The notes beneath the pieces were generated by a model that was given only the letters and a program-made list of their open reading frames with translations, did not search any database and was not told where the DNA came from. From Bin55 sp963667455 (GTDB lineage: Bacteria; Pseudomonadota; Gammaproteobacteria; Pseudomonadales; Azotimanducaceae), in the NCBI GenBank assembly GCA_963667455.2, contig CAXXFR010000026.1, positions 1-64,000 of the forward strand: a stretch of 64,000 nucleotides of DNA, given 5' to 3'. The first letter of the stretch is position 1; each line of letters begins with the position of its first letter. Both the position numbers and the translations under genes were made by a program. Of this stretch, positions 46,023 through 55,151 are shown one piece after another.

Positions 46023-46089
46023 TCGTTCGTCCGTGCCGTCTTCTTCGGCGACCTTGCAAACGCCGCCACTTGTCAACACTTCAACAACC

Positions 46090-47427
46090 ATGACCCAACG
46101 CGAAGGCAATCTCGAAGCTCCTCGTCGTCAGCCCATCGACTGGCAATCGGACGACTTCTACGACAAAGACTCTCTTGAAAAGGAAATGGAGAGGGTGTTT
46201 GATGTGTGCCACGGTTGTCGACGGTGCGTGAGCCTCTGCAACGCATTCCCTACCCTGTTCGACCTAGTCGACGAGTCCGACACCTTTGAAGTGGATGGCG
46301 TGGACAAGAACGACTATCGCAAGGTCGTGGACGAGTGCTACTTGTGCGATTTGTGCGCCGAAACCAAGTGTCCTTATCTGCCACCGCACAGCTGGGCGAT
46401 CGATTTTCCCCACCTCATGCTTCGAGCCAAGGCTCACAAATTCAAGACTGAGAAGACACCCGTGAGGGACCGATTGATTGCCAGCACCGACGCGATGTTT
46501 GGATCGGCTTCTACAACGGGCATTGCACCTATCGCCAACGCCATCGCCTCGTCAAAACCACTGCGAAGCCTCGGGGAGTCGTGGTTTGGCGTGCATCGGG
46601 AAGCACCTATCCCTTACTTCGACAGCAAGGGCAAGCGGACTATCAAATCACTTGTCTCAGTGAGTCCCTCCACCAGCACTCGTGCGCAAGAGCAACAAAG
46701 CGTAGCCATCTACGTTACTTGCTACGGACAAGCGAACGAGCCCGGCGTCGTTGCGTCTCTCATCAAGGTGCTACAACACAACGATGTCGATGTGAACCTG
46801 CTTCCCAACACTTCGTGCTGCGGAATGCCGAAGTTGGAGTTGGGCGATCTCGATGCCGTCGCGAAACTCAAGGAGCGCAATTTCCCGACCTTTCTGCAAG
46901 CTGTGGCCGAAGGAAGAAAAATCATGTCGGTCATTCCGTCTTGTACGTTGATGTACCGTCAGGAAATACCCCTGCTCTTCCCTGACGATGAAGAGGTGGA
47001 ACAGGTCAAGAACGCATTCGTCGACCCATTTGAGTTTCTGTTGAACCTGCATAAGCAAGAACTCCTCAACACCGACTTCCAGAATTCACTGGGTCAGGTT
47101 GCCTATCACGCGGCGTGCCATCAACGAATCCAAAACATCGGTCAAAAAACGCGTGAATTTCTTTCGCTCATTCCCGATTCCGAGGTCTCGATGATTGAAC
47201 GCTGTTCCGGCCACGACGGAACCTACGCTGTGAAGAAGGAAACCTACGACTCGGCAATGAAGATAGCGCGACCCGTCATTCGGCAAGTCAGCGCTGCAGA
47301 ACCCGATACCTACGGCTCCGATTGCCCTATGGCCGGGAGATTGATTGCTCACGGACTGTCCGACGGCTCGAGTTCGGAACACCCGTTGACCATGGTGGCT
47401 CGCGCCTACGGAATCGATCTGCCTTGA
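46090..47427 (+). CDS. GlpC-like iron-sulfur protein with CCG domains
   Basis: Relative of GlpC and heterodisulfide-reductase subunit D, probably a membrane-associated electron carrier. From ATG 46090, 445 residues. Two 4Fe-4S motifs are CHGCRRCVSLC and CYLCDLCAETKCP. Two cysteine-rich CCG-type domains follow, one with NTSCCGMPKLELGDL and one with YHAACHQRIQNIG and ERCSGHDGTYAV. In this gene set it may pass electrons to rubrerythrin. It is coupled to the next gene by a TTGA overlap. Confidence 0.88.
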   Translation: MTQREGNLEAPRRQPIDWQSDDFYDKDSLEKEMERVFDVCHGCRRCVSLCNAFPTLFDLVDESDTFEVDGVDKNDYRKVVDECYLCDLCAETKCPYLPPHSWAIDFPHLMLRAKAHKFKTEKTPVRDRLIASTDAMFGSASTTGIAPIANAIASSKPLRSLGESWFGVHREAPIPYFDSKGKRTIKSLVSVSPSTSTRAQEQQSVAIYVTCYGQANEPGVVASLIKVLQHNDVDVNLLPNTSCCGMPKLELGDLDAVAKLKERNFPTFLQAVAEGRKIMSVIPSCTLMYRQEIPLLFPDDEEVEQVKNAFVDPFEFLLNLHKQELLNTDFQNSLGQVAYHAACHQRIQNIGQKTREFLSLIPDSEVSMIERCSGHDGTYAVKKETYDSAMKIARPVIRQVSAAEPDTYGSDCPMAGRLIAHGLSDGSSSEHPLTMVARAYGIDLP

Positions 47428-48008
47428 AGAAACTCGCTAGATCAGACCTATTGGGCCTGGAGGAATACGAAGAAGTCCGAAAGGAGTTCCGTGCGTCGGC
47501 AATGCAGCACAAGAAGGAACGTCGGCTGGCCTTGGGTCCCAACGCGTCTCTGCAGTTCGAGGACTTCCACACCATGCAGTATCAGGTGCAGGAAATGCTC
47601 CGAGCAGAACGAATCTTCAAGGCGAGCGAAATTCAAGAGGAAATCGACACCTACAACGAACTGATTCCTGACTTGAACAATTGGAAGGCTACTTTGCTGT
47701 TCGAATATGAAGACTCGACGATCCGTGGACTGTCACTGGCGCGGATGCCTGGAATCGAACATCGAGTGTTCGTACAAATCGGTAATGCTGAACGCATCCT
47801 AGCAATTGCGAACGAAGATCTGGATCGGACCAACGAAGAAAAGACCTCTGCGGTTCACTTTCTGCGTTTTCAGTTCACACGCAGTCCGCTTGCGCAACTG
47901 AAGGAGAACAACTCCGTGCTCTTTGGGATCGATCATCCCGAAATGCCGGTTTCCGTCGAAATCGGCGACACCCTGCGCCGCCAACTAATCGCAGACTTAG
48001 ACGACTAA
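47424..48008 (+). CDS. DUF3501 family protein
   Basis: Conserved partner of rubrerythrin and the GlpC-like protein, function unknown. The start is a TTG at 47424 overlapping the previous stop (TTGA), giving KKLARSDLLGLEEYEEVRKE at the N-terminus and 194 residues. FEDFHTMQYQVQEMLRAERI is the family signature and FGIDHPEM lies near the end. The frame is open upstream inside the previous gene, but that part has no family similarity. Confidence 0.85.
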   Translation: MKKLARSDLLGLEEYEEVRKEFRASAMQHKKERRLALGPNASLQFEDFHTMQYQVQEMLRAERIFKASEIQEEIDTYNELIPDLNNWKATLLFEYEDSTIRGLSLARMPGIEHRVFVQIGNAERILAIANEDLDRTNEEKTSAVHFLRFQFTRSPLAQLKENNSVLFGIDHPEMPVSVEIGDTLRRQLIADLDD

Positions 48009-48041
48009 CTTGGACTTCCCTACCTCTCTTAGTCCTTTCGT

Positions 48042-48921
48042 CTAAGAGTCGAGCGCGAAAATCCCCGCCATCCGAAGCAGCAGCTCCCGCCTCGGTGAAC
48101 CCTCATGCCAGAACATTCCGATCCGACGAGATGGTTCGTCTTCTTGAAACGGTAGGTACTTAACTCCTTTCAGAGGTTCCGCGGCAAGTTCCGGCATCAA
48201 CGTCACTCCCATGTTGGCCGCAACCATCTGCCGAATGGTCTCCAGGCTCGAAGCCCGAAAATTGACGTTGGCTTCTGCCCGACTCGACTTGCAAATTTCC
48301 AACGCCTGTTCTCGAAGGCAATGACCCTCGTCCAACAGTAGAACATCTTCGTCTTGAAGATCGTCAAGCATTGCGTGGATTTTCCTTGCCTTCACGTGGT
48401 TCTTGTTCACTGCGAACAGAAACCTCTCCGTGTAGAGATCCACACCTGTCAAACCAGGGTCGTCGATGGGCAAGCGCGAGCACTCCCGCATCGATTTCTC
48501 GCGATTGCAGCTTGGCGACCAGCACCTCGGTCTGCACTTCGCTGAGGTGCAAGTGCAACTTTGGAAGTTCAGCACGAACACTGGGCAATACCTTGGGAAG
48601 CAAATAAGGTGCAACTGTGGGAATCACACCCAAGCGAAACTCACCGCCAAGGGGACTCTGGTTGTCCAGCGCGAGTTGAAGCAGATTGCGTTGTTCCTGC
48701 AAGATCTTTCGAGCTTGCAATGCAATGACTTCACCCACCGCCGTCAATTGGACAGTACGACTTGAACGATCCAGCAGGCTCACTCCTAGCTGGTTCTCCA
48801 GTTTGCGCACCTGCGTCGAGAGCGTGGGTTGCGTGATCTGACAGCTTTCGGCCGCTCGACCGAAGTGCTTGTGGTCTGCAACGGCGACGAAGTATTCCAG
48901 TTCTCGAATAGTGACCGACAT
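48042..48921 (-). pseudogene. oxyR: Peroxide regulator OxyR, one frameshift
   Basis: LysR-type regulator that senses hydrogen peroxide through two cysteines. The first frame (from ATG 48919-48921) gives ELEYFVAVADHKHFGRAAES and the helix-turn-helix, to REIDAGVLA. The second continues LPIDDPGLTGVDLYTERFLF to the end and holds GHCLREQALEIC, the paired redox cysteines nine residues apart, and FRASSLETIRQMVAANMGVT. The junction near 48471-48478 needs one base removed. Both domains are otherwise intact. It faces the DUF3501 gene and is divergent from the M28-like gene. Confidence 0.87.
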
Positions 48922-49008
48922 ATCGACCTACTCTATCAATCTCTCGCTACTTCAGGTCAGGCGATAAGATGGCTGTGACCTGACGGGAGATATTTTCGCA
49001 ACCTTCCC

Positions 49009-50154
49009 ATGCCGGCTATCCATTCCGAAGAGCAACGATTCTTGCGATGGATCCAATTATGGGACTCGTCCAACGAACACCGTACAGGCACTGAAGGCGA
49101 TCGTGCAACTGCTCGATGGCTAAACGGGGAGATCTTGGAGCTGGGTCTAGAAGGTAGTGTTCGTCAATTTCCCTTTCGACGATTGATTCCCACAACCGGA
49201 GCGTTGCGGGTTGGAAATTCGCCGATCCACGGTACTCCAATGTTCGACGGCGGAACGACCGATGAAGACGGAATACATGCACCCTTGAGCTTGACTCCCG
49301 ACAAAGATTGCCTTTTTCTGTGGTGCTCCTCAAATCGTACGGTTTCGCTTGATGGTGCAAGGCGTGCACCGGATCTATCTGGCATCGTCGCTGTTTCCCA
49401 GTTGGACACGCCCGGCATAGCTCTCATCAACGCTGACAGTTATGGCAATCCCTTTGGGCCTCCGGTGCTTCAAGTGGCATCCGATCACGAACAACTACTC
49501 ATTGATGCGTCAAACGCTGGTCAAGAAGCAACTCTTCAGGTTGGATTCGTCAGTGAGGCTACGAGTGCTTCCAACGTCGAATTGAGAATCGAGGGTTCTT
49601 CGAGCGATTTGGATCCACTAGTGATCATGACGCCGAAGAGCTCGTGGTACACCTGCACTGCTGAACGGATTGGCGGGATCGTCATTTGGCTCGAGTGCAT
49701 CAGGTACTTTATTGAACACCCACCGGTACGGCCTGTGATTTTCACTGCGAATACTGGTCACGAATTGGGACACATCGGTCTGGAGGTGTTCCTGGATGAG
49801 AATCGCGGATTGGCTCACAAAGCCTTTCTTTGGGTCCATTTGGGTGCCAACTTCGCTTCGTTGGACTCTCGGATCAGATTGCAAGGTTCGAATCAGGAGA
49901 ACCTTGACCTCTTGCGACACAATTTGTCGCATCAATCAGTAAAGGTCGGGGATATTGTTCCGTCGGGGGTTCGTCCCGGTGGTGAAGCACGCAACATCTT
50001 CGATCGCGACGGACAGTACATTTCTATTCTGGGATCAAATCGGCTGTTCCACCATCCGTCAGATCGATATGCCAACAACGTGGACTTGCCTCGGCTACGC
50101 AAGATTAGCGATGCGTTCAAGCAGTGCGTTCGGCACTGGGCCTCAGATGTTTGA
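49009..50154 (+). CDS. M28-like protein, probably without peptidase activity
   Basis: Looks like an aminopeptidase of family M28 by overall layout, with a PA-like insert and the TANTGHELGHIGLEVFL region where active members carry EE-G. At the first metal site, active members have HxD and later DNASG; here the aligned parts are MTPKSSWYTC and TAERIGGIVIW, without those ligands. A binding or regulatory role is therefore likelier than hydrolysis. 381 residues, ATG start. It overlaps the pseudouridine synthase gene by eight bases. Confidence 0.6.
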   Translation: MPAIHSEEQRFLRWIQLWDSSNEHRTGTEGDRATARWLNGEILELGLEGSVRQFPFRRLIPTTGALRVGNSPIHGTPMFDGGTTDEDGIHAPLSLTPDKDCLFLWCSSNRTVSLDGARRAPDLSGIVAVSQLDTPGIALINADSYGNPFGPPVLQVASDHEQLLIDASNAGQEATLQVGFVSEATSASNVELRIEGSSSDLDPLVIMTPKSSWYTCTAERIGGIVIWLECIRYFIEHPPVRPVIFTANTGHELGHIGLEVFLDENRGLAHKAFLWVHLGANFASLDSRIRLQGSNQENLDLLRHNLSHQSVKVGDIVPSGVRPGGEARNIFDRDGQYISILGSNRLFHHPSDRYANNVDLPRLRKISDAFKQCVRHWASDV

Positions 50155-50818
50155 AGTCTTGTACGAAGACGAAGACTGCATCGCTATCGAAAAACCTAGC
50201 GGTGTAAGTTTGTTGCGAGATCGTGCGGGACTGCCCAACATCTTTGATGCCATCAAGAAGCAATTTCCGGAAGCGAAACTCGTCCATCGCCTCGACAAAG
50301 GCACAAGCGGGGTAATGTTGGTCGCTCGAACGAAGACGTTTCAAGCAAACGCATCAAGGCTGTTCGCCCAGCAAGGAGTTCGAAAGTTCTACGTGGCTGT
50401 AGTCGCTGGACATATCCCACAGGGTCAAAGTCTGACGATCGACCTGCCGTTGAAACCAGGACGAAAGAGTAGATTTCGTATTGCGGGCCTTCGAGAAGAA
50501 ATTCGGCCTCAACGAGAAGGATGGTTCATCGACTCAACCGATGGGCACCCCAGCATTACTCGTCTCCGCACACTTGAACTTGGAGACCGTCGAAGTCTCG
50601 TACTCTTGCGGCCGGTGTCTGGACGGACGCACCAGATCCGCGTCCATCTGGCTTGGATAGGTCACCCAGTTGTTGGAGATACTCTGTACGGAGCTCCCAA
50701 TTCCAATGAACAGGCATTTGAACGAATGCTGCTACACAGTGTGCGAGTTCAGTTGTCCCCAAAGCACGACTTCTCAAGCAACGTGCCAGACATCTTTAGT
50801 GAAGCTTTGAACGGTTAA
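50147..50818 (+). CDS. RluA-family pseudouridine synthase
   Basis: Isomerises uridine to pseudouridine in RNA. The ATG at 50147 gives MFEVLYEDEDCIAIEKPSGV; 223 residues. The catalytic aspartate is in LVHRLDKGTSGVMLVAR, followed by RKFYVAVVAG and LLRPVSGRTHQIRVHL. There is no S4 domain, which suggests a TruC- or RluE-like or related small form; the target RNA site cannot be told. The frame is open upstream inside the M28-like gene but not homologous there. Confidence 0.88.
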   Translation: MFEVLYEDEDCIAIEKPSGVSLLRDRAGLPNIFDAIKKQFPEAKLVHRLDKGTSGVMLVARTKTFQANASRLFAQQGVRKFYVAVVAGHIPQGQSLTIDLPLKPGRKSRFRIAGLREEIRPQREGWFIDSTDGHPSITRLRTLELGDRRSLVLLRPVSGRTHQIRVHLAWIGHPVVGDTLYGAPNSNEQAFERMLLHSVRVQLSPKHDFSSNVPDIFSEALNG

Positions 50819-50824
50819 ATCGAG

Positions 50825-51286
50825 CTAGCCAAGCAAGGAGTGGGGAGATACGGATTCGGTCGGCTTCCGTTCCGTCAAACGACGAGTAATTGCAAAGCCA
50901 GCAGCCGCTAAACCCAAGGAACGAGTCAGCACCAACGTCGCCGCCGCAACTCCTCCGCTGATCAGAAATGAAACCAGCTGCGGACTTCGAATTGCTTCAT
51001 CGAAGGCGCGTGATACTGTGTGTTCACAGTTGCTGGTGAACAAGTTGTACTTGTGGGAATCAGACGTTCGAAGCGATTCCAGTGCCAGTTCGCGCTGTTC
51101 TGGTGTTCGGTGCTCGACGTACATTCTTCGGTTCTTCGAGAATTCTTGGATCGTCGAAATGTGCTCGCCCTGAAAAGGCGTGTTGTGATAAACGCAACCG
51201 CCTTCGACGACCACACCTCGATGCATAACGATCCCTTTGCGCCGAGAGACGATGTCTCCTGGTTCACAGTTCATTGCTGTATTCAC
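50825..51286 (-). CDS. LRAT/NlpC-P60-like thiol enzyme with membrane tail
   Basis: Belongs to the LRAT-type branch of the NlpC/P60 fold. The start is GTG 51286 or ATG four codons on. Catalytic residues are visible as H22 (VMHRGVVVEGG), H34 (VYHNTPFQGE) and C87 in FTSNCEHTVSRAF. A hydrophobic C-terminal part (LISGGVAAATLVLTRSLGLA) could anchor it in a membrane. Relatives act as acyltransferases or amidases on lipids; the substrate here is unknown. Confidence 0.75.
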   Translation of the reverse strand: MNTAMNCEPGDIVSRRKGIVMHRGVVVEGGCVYHNTPFQGEHISTIQEFSKNRRMYVEHRTPEQRELALESLRTSDSHKYNLFTSNCEHTVSRAFDEAIRSPQLVSFLISGGVAAATLVLTRSLGLAAAGFAITRRLTERKPTESVSPHSLLG

Positions 51287-51370
51287 TTCTCAATTTGCCT
51301 GTGTTGTGTCAGTGCAAGCTCTACTGTCAAACTAGAACTTTGACCCGAATCGAGATTGCAGGTTCGCATC

Positions 51371-51718
51371 TCAATCCTCCAGTGCACTCAGCATGTAGTC
51401 GATGGCTTCGTCCAGCTCTTCGTCGGTGCAACTCATGCAGAGGCCTTTGACCGGCATTGCGGGAGGCATGCCGTCAATAGTGTTTTGAAGCAGCACATCT
51501 CTACCCTTCGCTACTCTCTCTTCCCAATCTTCCTTCTTGCCGAAGATGGGTGAACCCGAAACGCCGCCTTGATGGCAAGTGCGGCAGTACTTGCGATAAA
51601 CCGCAAATCCGGGATGATCTTCCGGATCAGCGCTCGTTGAGTCTGCTGAATCCCCACCGTTTGAACAACCAGTCGTTGCGACTAAAGCGACGAGGCAAAT
51701 ACCGAGAATTAGGGGCAT
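51371..51718 (-). CDS. Cytochrome c5-type lipoprotein
   Basis: Small monohaem electron carrier. The N-terminus is a lipoprotein signal (CLVALVATTGC), then a Ser/Asp-rich linker. The haem site is CRTCH at 45-49. A methionine ligand is expected in DGMPPAMPVKGLC and the C5-specific cysteine pair in GLCMSCTDEELDEAIDYML. 115 residues. It should sit on the periplasmic face of a membrane and serve a respiratory chain. It is divergent from ahcY. Confidence 0.87.
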   Translation of the reverse strand: MPLILGICLVALVATTGCSNGGDSADSTSADPEDHPGFAVYRKYCRTCHQGGVSGSPIFGKKEDWEERVAKGRDVLLQNTIDGMPPAMPVKGLCMSCTDEELDEAIDYMLSALED

Positions 51719-51984
51719 CGGTGCTGATCCAAGTGTGGAGATGGCTCTCCTGTTGGCAACTACCGAAGACGGTAGGAGACAACGGGCTTAAGACGAAGAA
51801 TTTTAGCCCCGCAACTCGTTGTCGGTCGTAGCGAAGAGTTGAGCTACGATACACTCTCAACAATAGTCTTGCGGGAAAGGCGAGCGTACAGTTGTAGCCG
51901 CAGGATTACTTCTCGCTCCCTGTTTTCTCTGCATGTTTCGGCGTAGCAGAGGTTTCATTCATATCAAGATCAGAAGGACTACTG
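51719..51984. promoter_or_regulatory. Intergenic region upstream of ahcY
   Basis: 266 bases that must hold the divergent promoters of the cytochrome and ahcY. A small perfect hairpin, CTCTGC...GCAGAG with a 13-base loop, lies about 35 bases before the ahcY start. SAH riboswitches often precede ahcY in proteobacteria, but I could not find the family core here. Confidence 0.4.
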
Positions 51985-53346
51985 ATGCCTGACTATCGTG
52001 TAGCAGACATCTCACTGGCGGACTTCGGCAATCGCGAAATTGCTCTTGCAGAGTCTGAAATGCCAGCGTTACTAGCGCTCCGTCGAAAGTACTTCGACGA
52101 ACAGCCACTGAGTGGTGCGAAGATCATCGGCTGCATCCACATGACCGTGCAGACCGCTGTGCTGATCCGCACTCTGCGAGCGTTGGGCGCCGAAGTGCGG
52201 TGGTCTTCCTGCAACATATTCTCGACCCAAGATCACGCTGCCGCTGCGATGGCCGCCGACGGCGTTCCCGTCTATGCCTGGAAAGGTGAAACTGAGGAGG
52301 AATACGACTGGTGCATCGAACAAACCGTGTTGCAAGACGGCGAGCCGTGGGATGCCAACATCCTGCTCGACGATGGTGGCGACCTAACCCAAATGATCCA
52401 CGAACGCTATCCGTCGATGCTTGACGGGATCCACGGCATCAGCGAAGAAACCACCACGGGTGTTCAAAGACTCCGAGAAATGCTGAAAGATGGAACACTC
52501 AAGGTTCCCGCAATCGATGTTAATGCCTCGGTAACCAAGAGCAAGAACGACAACCGCTACGGTTGTCGTCACAGTCTCAACGATGCCGTCAAAAGAGCAA
52601 CCGACATTCTCTTGGCTGGCAAGAAGGCTCTCGTCATTGGGTATGGCGATGTTGGCAAGGGATCCGCAGCCAGCCTTCGCTCCGAATCGATGATCGTGCG
52701 AGTAGTCGAGGTCGATCCGATCTGCGCAATGCAGGCATGCATGGACGGCTACGAGGTCGTCTCTCCCTACTTGAACGGCAACAACACCGGACGCGTTGAG
52801 GACATCGATGAACGACTGCTTGGAGACACCGATCTGCTTGTGACTTGCACGGGCAATACGACAGTGTGCGATAACGCAATGTTGCAGACTCTGAAATCCG
52901 GTTGCGTCGTGTGCAACATCGGGCACTTCGACAACGAAATCGACACCGCCTTCATGCGCAAGAACTGGAAGTGGGCTGAAGTCAAGGATCAAGTTCACCA
53001 GATCTTTCGAAGCGAGGATCCCAACGACTTTCTGATCCTGCTTTCCGAAGGTCGCCTCGTGAACTTGGGCAACGCGATGGGACACCCGTCGCGAGTGATG
53101 GATGGTTCGTTCGCCAACCAAGTGCTTGCGCAGATGTACCTGTACGAACAACGATGGGCCGATCAGCCGAAGAATCAACGCCCGCCAATCAGCATTGAAG
53201 TCATTCCTCGAGTGAGAGATGAGGAAGTGGCACGACTGATGGTCGAAGGGTTCGGTGGCACGATCACACGACTCACCAAGGAACAGGCAAACTACATTTC
53301 CGTCGATCGGAACGGCCCCTTCAAACCACCCGACTACCGGTTCTAG
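51985..53346 (+). CDS. ahcY: Adenosylhomocysteinase
   Basis: NAD-dependent enzyme that splits S-adenosylhomocysteine into adenosine and homocysteine, relieving product inhibition of methyltransferases. The 453 residues match. KIIGCIHMTVQTAVLIRTL, VRWSSCNIFSTQDHAAAA and ISEETTTGVQRL form the substrate site, and ALVIGYGDVGKGSAASLRS the NAD site. The C-terminal YISVDRNGPFKPPDYRF is diagnostic. It lies between a cytochrome and an acyl-CoA synthetase. Confidence 0.96.
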   Translation: MPDYRVADISLADFGNREIALAESEMPALLALRRKYFDEQPLSGAKIIGCIHMTVQTAVLIRTLRALGAEVRWSSCNIFSTQDHAAAAMAADGVPVYAWKGETEEEYDWCIEQTVLQDGEPWDANILLDDGGDLTQMIHERYPSMLDGIHGISEETTTGVQRLREMLKDGTLKVPAIDVNASVTKSKNDNRYGCRHSLNDAVKRATDILLAGKKALVIGYGDVGKGSAASLRSESMIVRVVEVDPICAMQACMDGYEVVSPYLNGNNTGRVEDIDERLLGDTDLLVTCTGNTTVCDNAMLQTLKSGCVVCNIGHFDNEIDTAFMRKNWKWAEVKDQVHQIFRSEDPNDFLILLSEGRLVNLGNAMGHPSRVMDGSFANQVLAQMYLYEQRWADQPKNQRPPISIEVIPRVRDEEVARLMVEGFGGTITRLTKEQANYISVDRNGPFKPPDYRF

Positions 53347-53381
53347 CCTTCGTCAGAAAGCAGAGTTGGCAGGTTGATTCG

Positions 53382-54935
53382 CTAGACGATTCGCGAACTC
53401 GACTTACCCCAATACTCGTCCTTCAGCAGTCGCTTGTAGAGCTTGCCCGTCGGTAGACGCGGCAACTCGTCTCGGAAATCCACAGACCGCGGACACTTGT
53501 AGTGAGAGAGTCGTTCGCGAGTCCATTCGATGATTTGGCCCGCGAGCTCGTCACTGGGGTCATTGCCTTCCATTAGCTGCACGACCGCCTTGACTTCCTC
53601 TCCCATATCGGCGTTGGGAACGCCAATCACCGCAACATCGACAACCTTGTCGTGCATCACGATTGTGTCTTCGATTTCCTGTGGATAGATGTTGACTCCA
53701 CCGGAAATGATCATGAACGTTGCTCGATCCGTCAAATACAGGTAGCCATCTTCATCTACATAGCCAACATCCCCCAGAGCTGTCCAGTTCGAGTGGTCTT
53801 GGTGTTGTGCTTCCTTGGTTTTCTCCGGGTCGTTCAGGTACTCGAAGCTCATCTCCGGCAGTTCGAAGTAGACAATGCCAGGTTCGCCGGCGGGGACTTC
53901 GTTTCCGTCTTCATCGCAAATGTGAATGACACCCAGGATGGACCTTCCCACTGTCCCCGGTCGGTCGATCCACTCCTGTGGACTGGCGTGCGTAAGTCCG
54001 TTCAGTTCGGTTCCTCCGTAATACTCGTACAGAATGGGACCCCACCAGTCCAGCATCTGCTTCTTGACCTCAATCGGACAGGGAGCTGCGGCGTGAATCG
54101 CAACCTTGTGCGAACTCAGATCGAACTTTCCGCGGTTCTCCTCCGGCATTTTCAGCATTCGAGTGAACATGGTCGGCACCCACTGACTATGCGTGACTTG
54201 ATAAGTCTCGATCGCATTCAATGCTTGAACCTCGTCGAATCTCGGCATCATGATGGCCGTCCCGCCCACGGCTTGAACTCCCGTGCAGAATCCAAGCGGA
54301 GCCGCGTGGTAGAGAGGTGCAGGAGATAGATACACCGAGTCTTCGCCGATGCCCCAGATACCGCGCAGCAACATGCTGACGCGACTGTCGGAATCTGCAA
54401 TTCCGCCTTCAGGCAAGGGCGTCACAATGCCTTTCGGCCTACCGGTTGTGCCTGAGCTGTACAGCATGAACCCACCAGAAGGTTCCTCTTCGAGTGGTTC
54501 GGCCGGGAACTCTTCGAGCTTGGCATCAAAGTCTTCGTATCCGTCGATGGCTCCGTCAACCGCAAGCCACTGTTCGCAATTGGCACATAGACTCGGCAGT
54601 TCAGATGCCTCGGTCTTCAGTGCGACAGACACGACTGCGGAGCGAGAACCCGAGTCTTCGACGATGTAAGCCGCTTCTTCAGTCGTTAGGTATCGATTGA
54701 CTGTGGAGAGGTACAGCCCAGAACGAAACGCTGCCCAGACAACCACAAAGTACGTGAGGTTGTTCTCCATGAAGATGCAAACGTGGTCACCCCGACGCAG
54801 GCCAAGGGCGTACCAGCACTGTGCGAGTTGGTTGGAACGAGCATTGAGCTCGCTATAGGTCAGAACATCTCCTGTCGCCGAGTTGATGGCAGCTGCCTTG
54901 TCGGGTGTCTTCTCTCCCCAGAGTCCCGGATACAT
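53382..54935 (-). CDS. Class I AMP-dependent acyl-CoA synthetase
   Basis: Activates a carboxylic acid to its CoA ester via an acyl-AMP. I start it at ATG 54933-54935 (MYPGLWGEKTPDKAA) with GGAGGG upstream. The P-loop-like motif is LYSSGTTGRPKG, followed by YEYYGGTELNG and the hinge region ALGDVGYVDEDGYLYLTDR. The catalytic lysine is in PRLPTGKLYKRLL at the C-terminus. About 517 residues. Chain length is not predictable; it resembles FadD-like enzymes of fatty- or aromatic-acid breakdown. It converges on ahcY. Confidence 0.9.
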   Translation of the reverse strand: MYPGLWGEKTPDKAAAINSATGDVLTYSELNARSNQLAQCWYALGLRRGDHVCIFMENNLTYFVVVWAAFRSGLYLSTVNRYLTTEEAAYIVEDSGSRSAVVSVALKTEASELPSLCANCEQWLAVDGAIDGYEDFDAKLEEFPAEPLEEEPSGGFMLYSSGTTGRPKGIVTPLPEGGIADSDSRVSMLLRGIWGIGEDSVYLSPAPLYHAAPLGFCTGVQAVGGTAIMMPRFDEVQALNAIETYQVTHSQWVPTMFTRMLKMPEENRGKFDLSSHKVAIHAAAPCPIEVKKQMLDWWGPILYEYYGGTELNGLTHASPQEWIDRPGTVGRSILGVIHICDEDGNEVPAGEPGIVYFELPEMSFEYLNDPEKTKEAQHQDHSNWTALGDVGYVDEDGYLYLTDRATFMIISGGVNIYPQEIEDTIVMHDKVVDVAVIGVPNADMGEEVKAVVQLMEGNDPSDELAGQIIEWTRERLSHYKCPRSVDFRDELPRLPTGKLYKRLLKDEYWGKSSSRIV

Positions 54936-55151
54936 ACAAACCCTCCGTCGCAAAACGATCCTTCGTGGCTCATTGTCAATGCTACATCAGCCGGTCTCAC
55001 TCGACTCGAGTCAAGAACGTAGGCAAATTCTGTCCGTCAACTTGCCATTGCCAACCAAGCAATGCGGTCTGGATTGGTCCAGTCCAACAACCCGACAAAA
55101 CAACGTCTCTATCCAATAGACTATTGATGTATTCGACGATGGAGCAGATAA

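Noticed and set aside
51890..51984. Possible SAH riboswitch before ahcY
   Set aside because: A small hairpin is present, but the conserved pseudoknot core sequences could not be found.
52384..53178. Long minus-strand frame of 264 codons opposite ahcY
   Set aside because: It is a shadow of the conserved ahcY coding frame; no ribosome site and no family-like sequence.
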